Positions 51,970 to 59,400 of a stretch of 64,000 bases of DNA are shown here, piece after piece. Within the stretch, counting starts at the first letter, position 1; the number at the start of each line of letters is the position of its first letter. The position numbers were made by a program, and so were the translations under genes. The notes beneath the pieces are model-generated. The model was not told the DNA's origin. It was given only the letters and a program-made list of their open reading frames with translations, and ran no database searches. The stretch is from Christensenellaceae bacterium (GTDB lineage Bacteria > Bacillota > Clostridia > Christensenellales > Aristaeellaceae), in contig JAAYRU010000029.1 in assembly GCA_012518615.1 (NCBI GenBank), positions 57,994 to 121,993 on the forward strand. Reading direction: 5' to 3'.

Positions 51970-52200
51970 ATGCGTTCAATACCTATTAAACTTAGCTTTG
52001 CCGAAGAGGTAAAGACATTTGTAAACATAGCAAACCGCTACCCCTACGACATGGACCTGCGTGCAGGTAGGCATGTTGTAGATGCCAAGTCCATACTGGG
52101 CATATTTTCTCTGGATTTGTCTCAACCCATCACCCTTGAAGTCTATGCGGACGACTGCGATGACCTAGTAAAAGAACTGGAAGCCTTCAACGCAGAATAA
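51970..52200 (+). CDS. HPr-like protein lacking the phosphorylated histidine
   Basis: This 76-residue HPr-fold protein retains the region around regulatory Ser46, VDAKSILGIFSLDL, which in HPr and Crh is phosphorylated by HPr kinase. The position of the PTS phospho-accepting His15 is occupied by FAEEVKTFV, with no histidine. It therefore cannot act in PTS transfer, and may be a Crh-type regulator or an HPr-derived structural relative. GGAGGTG precedes the ATG. It stands 29 bp upstream of the dipeptidase gene. Confidence 0.75.
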   Translation: MRSIPIKLSFAEEVKTFVNIANRYPYDMDLRAGRHVVDAKSILGIFSLDLSQPITLEVYADDCDDLVKELEAFNAE

Positions 52201-52229
52201 TACAAAAATACGATAATCTATATAATAAA

Positions 52230-53129
52230 ATGTTTGTTTGTGATGCACACTGCGATACGCTCTACAGATTGCTTAAAGAGCCGGGCGCAGATAACGATGT
52301 AACCCCGGAAAGGCTAAAAAAAGGCGGCGTAGGCTTGCAGACGCTTGCCATGTTCGTTGGCACATCTTCCGATAAAAAAACCATAATAAATACAATAGAA
52401 GGCATGATGGCTATTGCCGATGAACTCAAGCAAAAGGGTCTTGATATTATTGATGACCCCAGCCTTGCCACAGAGGGAGAGGTTAAATACATACTGTCCA
52501 TAGAGGGCAGCGAAGTATTCGAGGACGACCTTTCCCTGCTTGAAGTATACAGAAAAAAAGGCGTGCGTATGGCTTCCATCACTTGGAACTACGATAATAA
52601 ATTCGCCTCCTGCCATATGGGAGATACTTCAAGGGGCTTAAGCAGCCTTGGTAAAGAATGCGTTAGGGAGATGAACCGCCTTGGAATAGCGGTAGACCTT
52701 TCCCATATTAGTGATAAAGCCTTTAAAGATGTGCTCGACCACGCCTATTCTTCCCCGCTTGCTTCGCACAGCTGCGCAAGGGTGCTGTGCAACCACAGCC
52801 GCAATTTAAGCGATGAACAGCTTGAAGCTCTATTTAACGCCGGAGGCTTTGTAGGCATAAATTTTTGCCCTGCATTTCTTGTGGAAGATGGCAAGGCGAC
52901 TATGTTAGATGTGCTTAAACATATAGAGCATATGTATGAGCTTGGCGGCAACGGCAAGGTTGGTTTCGGCAGCGATTTTGACGGCATAGAAAGTAAGCCC
53001 GTAGGGCTTGACAACCCTGAAGATTTTCCCGCCCTGATACGCTTTTTAGCGGATAGCGGTTCTTTCAGCGATGATGATATAGCCGATATATCAGGCAGGG
53101 CATTTATAAACTACTACAAAAAACTATAA
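52230..53129 (+). CDS. Membrane dipeptidase-family metallopeptidase (M19)
   Basis: This 299-residue zinc dipeptidase of the amidohydrolase superfamily has DAHCDT at the N-terminus (metal histidine), the metal-bridging Glu in SIEGSEVFEDD, LSHISDKAF, SHSCARVLCNHSRNLSDEQL and GSDFDGIE. There is no signal peptide, so it is cytoplasmic. No ribosome site precedes the ATG; instead TATAAT ends four bases before it. It adjoins a leucyl aminopeptidase gene, so the pair probably completes peptide breakdown. Confidence 0.9.
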   Translation: MFVCDAHCDTLYRLLKEPGADNDVTPERLKKGGVGLQTLAMFVGTSSDKKTIINTIEGMMAIADELKQKGLDIIDDPSLATEGEVKYILSIEGSEVFEDDLSLLEVYRKKGVRMASITWNYDNKFASCHMGDTSRGLSSLGKECVREMNRLGIAVDLSHISDKAFKDVLDHAYSSPLASHSCARVLCNHSRNLSDEQLEALFNAGGFVGINFCPAFLVEDGKATMLDVLKHIEHMYELGGNGKVGFGSDFDGIESKPVGLDNPEDFPALIRFLADSGSFSDDDIADISGRAFINYYKKL

Positions 53130-53140
53130 GGAGAAACAAA

Positions 53141-54604
53141 TTGAAAATATCCCTGTACAGTGAGGCTGGGTCGAATAGGCTCAGTTCTATTGTGTATCTA
53201 TATCACTCAGATGAAGCTTTAGAAAAGCTTTCAAACAGTGCATATGAAAGCGCAAAAATACTAACCCCAAAGGGTGGAAAGATAGCTAAAACCCAGCATA
53301 TAGATGGCGATAATGTAATCCGCCGCTGGTACCTTAAAATAGAAAAAGAGCTTAGCTATGACAGCGTTGAAGAAGCGCTTGAAAATATAATTACAAGCTG
53401 CAAGGAAGAAGCCCTCAGCGAAGTTACGCTTGCAATAGGCTGCGAACTTGCAGATTTTACATTCGGCATATACAAGAAACTAAGCCTTGCAAATGACGGT
53501 TTTACGCATTATATAACAAGCGGCATGTCGCCCGAAAACAAGCCCGCGGAAAAGCCCGCTGTGCTTAATATCTCCCTAAACTTAGGAGAAGGCTTTGAAA
53601 TAGAAGCTGAAAATAAAAAGCTTGAACAGGCAAAAATAATAGCTGAAGGGATATCCCTTGCAAGGCGCCTTGTAAATGAGCCTGCAAATATAATGACGCC
53701 TGATAACCTTGCTAATGAAGCTAAAAAACACGGAGAAGAAGCGGGTTTCAGCGTTAAAGTATATGACGAAAAACAGATAGTGGATATGAACCTCAATGCT
53801 TTCTACTCTGTAGCCAAGGGCAGCGATACCCCTCCCCGCTTTATAGTTATGGAATATAACAACGCCCCGGATAGCGATAAAAAGCTTGCGCTTGTAGGCA
53901 AGGGGCTAATGTATGATTCCGGCGGATATGCAATTAAACCTGGAGATTCCATGTACACAATGTTCTGCGATATGGCAGGCGCAGCGGCTGTAATAGGCGC
54001 TATGTATGTGCTTGCAAAAGGCGGCATAAAAGCAAATGTATACGGCATAGTTGCCGCATGTGAAAACATGGTATCAGGTCATGCGTATAGGAACGGGGAT
54101 ATTATACCCTCTCACGCAGGCAAATATATAGAGATAATAAATACAGACGCTGAGGGCAGGCTTACGCTTGCGGACGCTATAAGCTATGCTACAAGCACAC
54201 TGGATGCGGATGCCGTAATAGACATAGCCACTCTTACAGGCGCAGCCTTAATAGCGCTTGGGGATGAAATAACCGCTCTTCTCGGCGATGATGAAAAGCT
54301 TTGTGAAATACTTAATACATCAGCAGAAAAATCAGGCGATAAGATATGGCGGCTCCCCGCGTATGACTGCATAGCCAAAAACAATAAGTCCGAGCGCGCG
54401 GATATTAAAAACAGCGGCGGCAGACTTGCTGGTACTGCAATAGGCGCGCTTTTTTGCCGCGCATTCGCCCACGGCAAGCCTTGGGCGCACCTTGATATTG
54501 CCGGAACCGCTTACCACGAAAAACCCAGCGCAAAAGCGCCTCTTGGAGCAACGGGCGTGGGCGTTGAAATGCTTGCAAGGGCAGCTGAAGCTTATTTTAA
54601 ATAA
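53141..54604 (+). CDS. Leucyl aminopeptidase-family protein (M17)
   Basis: This 487-residue M17 metallo-aminopeptidase has the two-zinc catalytic segments LVGKGLMYDSGGYAIKPG and the signature NTDAEGRLTLADA, with DIATLTGA following. It is cytoplasmic and hexameric in known members. The TTG start follows AAGGAG. The first lysine ligand and the Asp and Glu ligands appear intact. It follows the dipeptidase gene by 11 bp and is followed by a terminator. Confidence 0.92.
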   Translation: MKISLYSEAGSNRLSSIVYLYHSDEALEKLSNSAYESAKILTPKGGKIAKTQHIDGDNVIRRWYLKIEKELSYDSVEEALENIITSCKEEALSEVTLAIGCELADFTFGIYKKLSLANDGFTHYITSGMSPENKPAEKPAVLNISLNLGEGFEIEAENKKLEQAKIIAEGISLARRLVNEPANIMTPDNLANEAKKHGEEAGFSVKVYDEKQIVDMNLNAFYSVAKGSDTPPRFIVMEYNNAPDSDKKLALVGKGLMYDSGGYAIKPGDSMYTMFCDMAGAAAVIGAMYVLAKGGIKANVYGIVAACENMVSGHAYRNGDIIPSHAGKYIEIINTDAEGRLTLADAISYATSTLDADAVIDIATLTGAALIALGDEITALLGDDEKLCEILNTSAEKSGDKIWRLPAYDCIAKNNKSERADIKNSGGRLAGTAIGALFCRAFAHGKPWAHLDIAGTAYHEKPSAKAPLGATGVGVEMLARAAEAYFK

Positions 54605-54628
54605 CGCTTTTATATATTTTTATAACTT

Positions 54629-54661
54629 AAAGGGGCTTGTCGCTAATGCAACAGCCCCTTT
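54629..54661. terminator. Bidirectional terminator between the aminopeptidase and MATE genes
   Basis: AAAGGGGC and GCCCCTTT form an 8-bp stem with further TGT/ACA pairing inside. It lies between convergent genes. Confidence 0.8.
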
Positions 54662-54682
54662 AATATATATAGACTACTCTTG

Positions 54683-56134
54683 CTATACTTGTATTTGCAT
54701 CCACTTGCCGCTATTTAGACGCCGCAAGAAAAATACTACCCGCAGTATGATTTCGCTAAGGCTTAACATCCAAGTCATAGCAAGACCTAACTTAAACACA
54801 TATACCGCAAGATAGCCCATTATGGGACGGATTACGCTTACGCAAAGCGCCATAACGCCTGCAACATACAGGTTGTCCCCCGCTCCTCTAAGGCTACCCG
54901 ATATTACAACGCTACTCATCTGGAAGGGCTGTATAATGGCAATTACAAGAAGTGCACCTGCAGCGGCGTTTATTACTACATCGGCATTGGCAGCGCTGGC
55001 GTCTATAAATAGCGCACTTAGCGGATAACGGAATACCGCTATAATTATTCCCACAACTGCCGATATCATAAGAGCTAAACGCAATGAAAGCTTACTGTAC
55101 ATCATGCTTATGTCAGCACGCTTAGCGCCTAAGTTCTGCCCTGTTAGAGATGTCGCGGCAACAGCGGTACCGTTTGCAAAGTTGAATGTTATGCCTAAAA
55201 ACTGCATTGCTATATTATGCGCTGCGAACAGAACCACGCCAAGCCCATAAAGTATACGAGAATATAGGAAAAAGCCAAAACGCATACTAAGCTGCTCCAC
55301 CATGGCGTTGCCGCCTATTTTTAGTATGCCTTTCATTGCGGGTACATCAACTCTCCAAGAGTCCTTTTTTGATATGTGCAGGTATGTATCCTTGCCCTGT
55401 ACTACCACCCATAGTGATAACAAAGCCCCTGCCGCTATGCCTATAACGGAAGCTATTGCAGCTCCGGCTATTTCAAGGCGCGGGAAGCCTAATTTACCGC
55501 CTATAAGCAGGTAGTTAAACACTACATTTACTATATTGCTTATCATATTTACCTGCATGGTAATTTTAGTATTGCCAACCCCGCGAAGCGCTGCGTTTAT
55601 ACACATGCTTATAGCGCTCACAGGAAGGCTCCATGCCATAATGCTAAAATATGTTACCGCGCCATTTAGAACCTCTGCATCGTCCGGGGTATTGGTATTT
55701 CCTCCCGCAAGACGCATAAGCGGCTCTGCAAGCATAAGCCCCAGCGCCATTATAATAAGCGCAATAAATGCCACAAGCATTATTGCGTTCCTAAGCGTTA
55801 TATTAGCCGCATCCCGCCTTTGCTCTCCCTTACGCCTTGCAACTATGGCAGTAACACCTACATTAAGGGCAAAAAATACGCTTAGCATTATCATGCGGGG
55901 CTGCGCAGGCAGGGCAACAGCGGCAAGCGCATTAGCACCAAGCTGACCTACCATTATTGTATCTATGCTGCCTATAAGGCTCATAAATACCATCTCTGCA
56001 ATAGACGGAATAGCCATGTTGAGGACTACCCTAAAAGCGTGCCTGCCATCGGGAAGCGGTCCTAGGCGATATTTAGCAGGAACTAATGCCTCCATATTAA
56101 AAAAGGCATCAAGAAACTTTTTCAAGAAAAACAT
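54683..56134 (-). CDS. MATE-family multidrug/metabolite exporter
   Basis: This 483-residue membrane protein has twelve predicted helices and the MATE pattern: IPSIAEMVFMSLIGSIDTIMVGQLGANALAAVALPAQP in helices 1-2, and the repeat half starting at FGFFLYSRILYGLGVVLFAAHNIA. MATE proteins export drugs or metabolites using Na+ or H+ gradients. The start is uncertain because the GGGGGG site lies very close to the ATG at 56134; a TTG three codons later is possible. Confidence 0.9.
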   Translation of the reverse strand: MFFLKKFLDAFFNMEALVPAKYRLGPLPDGRHAFRVVLNMAIPSIAEMVFMSLIGSIDTIMVGQLGANALAAVALPAQPRMIMLSVFFALNVGVTAIVARRKGEQRRDAANITLRNAIMLVAFIALIIMALGLMLAEPLMRLAGGNTNTPDDAEVLNGAVTYFSIMAWSLPVSAISMCINAALRGVGNTKITMQVNMISNIVNVVFNYLLIGGKLGFPRLEIAGAAIASVIGIAAGALLSLWVVVQGKDTYLHISKKDSWRVDVPAMKGILKIGGNAMVEQLSMRFGFFLYSRILYGLGVVLFAAHNIAMQFLGITFNFANGTAVAATSLTGQNLGAKRADISMMYSKLSLRLALMISAVVGIIIAVFRYPLSALFIDASAANADVVINAAAGALLVIAIIQPFQMSSVVISGSLRGAGDNLYVAGVMALCVSVIRPIMGYLAVYVFKLGLAMTWMLSLSEIILRVVFFLRRLNSGKWMQIQV

Positions 56135-56193
56135 TCCCCCCTTGTATACAATATAATCATTATAACACTTATCAAGTAAACTTCAACTATATA

Positions 56194-56353
56194 ATACTAT
56201 GTCGCCTTTAACCCGGCGTTTTCTTGTGCGTCTTTTCCATTTTGGCTTTGTCTTGCTCAGTCAGCATAGGGCTCGCTATACCTCCTTCACAATACTTAGC
56301 CAAACCGAAAAAACCGCTATAATAAAATCGCTGTTCTAAAAACAACATAGTAT
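56194..56353 (-). repeat. 160-bp foldback repeat, copy D
   Basis: Starts ATACTATGTCGCCTTTA and ends AACATAGTAT, in the same orientation as copy C. It lies between the divergent MATE and giant surface-protein genes, so it may overlap their promoters. Confidence 0.9.
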
Positions 56354-56450
56354 TTAAGTGTAAATTTCCTTTTTACACATTGACATTATCACCGTTTTGT
56401 CATAAAATTGTAATGAATTAACATTCTTGTCATTATTAAGGAGGCTAAGC

Positions 56451-59400
56451 ATGTACAAACAGCGTATACAAAATGTTTTTAATAAAACTCTGTGGCTGTT
56501 ACTGCTACTGTTGCTAGTTATTGCGACAGGCGCATTCGCCGCACAACCGACATCTGAAATCATAATAAATATCCACTGGACGGATTCCAACGGCAATCCT
56601 CAGGTTACTCAGGCAATGCCCGTAATGTACCCGGGCTATGAAAACGCATACTGGCTTTATATAAGCGATGAAGCCCTGCAAAACGCCACCATAGAAATTA
56701 CCGATTTTAACGGCGTTTACAGGGGCGGTTTTACTTTGCAAAACGGTATGCCTCTACTACATGCGCTTGAACAGGGAACTTCTCAAACACTAGAAGACAT
56801 ACCCGTGTATTTCCAAGGGCTTGGTGAAATGAATAATCCCCTTAAGGATTTTTCATTGTATGTTTCAACATTCGTTCAATCTCCTCCCCCGCCCGTAGCA
56901 ACCCCTGAACCTCAAAAAGTATATATACCCGTAAGGTTTGTAGACAGTGCAAGCGGTTTAGATTTACTTAACCCTCAAGCTGTAGAGCTGTACCCAGGAG
57001 AACAGCAGACTGTATACGCCCAAGCTATTGAAGGATATAATGTAGATGTACAAGAACAGACCGTATATGTAGATGAAGCGGGCAACCCAAGCGCAACAGA
57101 AGTAGTATTCTACTACAGTGCAATAGCCACACCCGAACCACAAAAGATACATATACCCGTAAGGTTTGTAGACAGTGCAAGCGGTTTAGATTTGCTTAAC
57201 CCTCAAGCTGTAGAGCTATACCCCGGAGAGCAGCAGACTGTATACGCCCAAGCTATTGAAGGATATAATGTAGATGTACAAGAGCAGACTGTATTTGTAG
57301 ACGAAGCGGGCAACCCAAGCACAAGTGAAATAGTATTCTACTACAGTGCGGTGGCAACACCTGAACCGCATAAGGTAAGTATTACCGTAAGGTTCATAGA
57401 CAGCGCAAGCGGTTTAGATTTACTTAACCCTCAAACTGTAGAGCTATACCCCAGAGAGCAGCAGACTGTATACGCCCAAGCTATTGAAGGATATAATGTA
57501 GATATACAAGAGCAAACTGTATATGTAGACGAAGCGGGCAACCCAAACGCAGCTGAAGTAATATTCTACTACAGCGCAATAGCTACGCCTGAGCCTCAGA
57601 AGGTACAAATTCCCGTAAGGTTCGTAGACAGTGCAAGCGGTTTAGATTTACTTAACCCTCAAGCTGTAGAGCTATACCCCGGAGAGCAGCAGACTGTATA
57701 TGCACAGCCCATTGAAGGATACAATGTTGATGTACAAGAACAGACTGTATATGTAGATGAAGCAGGCAATGCAAGCGCAGCTGAAGTAATATTCCGCTAC
57801 AGTGCAGTAGCTACACCTGAACCGCAGAAGGTAAGTATTACCGTAAGGTTTGTTGACAGTGCAAGCGGTTTAGATTTACTTAACCCTCAAGCTGTAGAGC
57901 TTTACCCAGGAGAGCAACAAACTGTATACGCCCAGCCTATTGAAGGCTACAATGTAGATGTACAAGAGCAATCCGTATATGTAGACGAAGCGGGCAACCC
58001 AAGCACAACTGAAGTAATATTCTATTATGCAGCTATTGAAACCCCTGTCCCTCAAACTGAAGAACCCACACAAGCTCCTACAAATGTAAATATAATAGTA
58101 AGATACATAGATAGGGATACAGGTGCTGAAATAGCAAGCGCGCAGGAGCAGACACTGCCTACAAATGAGCAGACAGCAGTATATGCTCTACCTTCAGACT
58201 TACAAGAAGGCTATGCGCTTGTTGACGGAATAGATGCCGTGCTTGTACAGGTAGATGCTTCAGGCATAGCAAACCCCTCATCTGTAGAGTTTTACTATAC
58301 TAAGCTTACTCTCCCAACGGTTACTGTTAGATACCTTGAAGAAGGAACGGATATCGAGGTCGCAAAGTCTCAAAAAATAAGCCTTAATATTGGTGAAAAT
58401 ATAATCAACGCTAACCCTGAAAACCTGCTTGACGGATATGAAATAATCAGCCCAAGCACAAGTATAATCATGGCAGGCTATGAAGGAGCAACGACAAACA
58501 CAGTAGAATTCTTCTATACCAAAAAAATAAGCGCCCCCGTTGATATTATGGTACATTACCTAGATGAAAAAACGGGAAGCCCTGTAGCCTCTTCCCAAAA
58601 ACTGGAGTGCAAGGACGGAACCAACTCTATAACAGCTTCCCCGGCAGATCTTAAAGAAGGCTATGCGCTTAAACAGGGTGAAGCTGATACAAAATATGTA
58701 ATAGTATCTTCAGGCTATGCAAATCCCGATTCTATTACCTTCTATTACAGCAGCATTGCCGTTGTAACGGATGAGCCAACCCCTGACCCTGCGCCTAAGG
58801 TTGCGCTTGTAAAGGTTTATTATAGAGACCAGTTCGGCAAAAATATACTTGAAGATACTGTAAGCTGCGTTGAAAATGAGGAAAACATAGTAATAGCCGA
58901 CCTTAGCAAGCTTGATGCCAATATATACGAGCTTACAGGCGCTGACAGACAGCAGGTTATTGTCGACAATCAAGGCAACTCAACACCCTCTGAAATAGTG
59001 TTCCTTTTTAAGGATAAAAGCGTTGACAGGTCTGCTAATGTGCTTATAAGGTATCTTTTAGATGACGGAAAGAGCATAGCGCCCGACCAGCAGATAGCAG
59101 TAAAAGTAGGTACTACCATAATAAAAAACAGCCTAAAGACCCCTGATGGTTACAAGGCTAAGGAGCCTCTTGAGCAGGAAGTTACACTATCTAAGGACGG
59201 CACATTGTCCAGTGATACCGTAATTTTTAGTTACGAGGCTCTACCCGCAACGCCTACACCTTCAGCAAGCCCTTTCCCTTATAAAATAACCCCCACGGAT
59301 GCCTACGCATACCCGCGCTCTGACAATATTAACTTTAGGTCTGAGCCCAAGGTATCGCAGGATAATGTTATAAGCGTAGTAGGCAAGAAAGACCTTGCCC

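Noticed and set aside
57000..58040. Regular 228-bp periodicity as a CRISPR-like or satellite array
   Set aside because: It is in frame within a long gene and encodes MucBP-like protein repeats.
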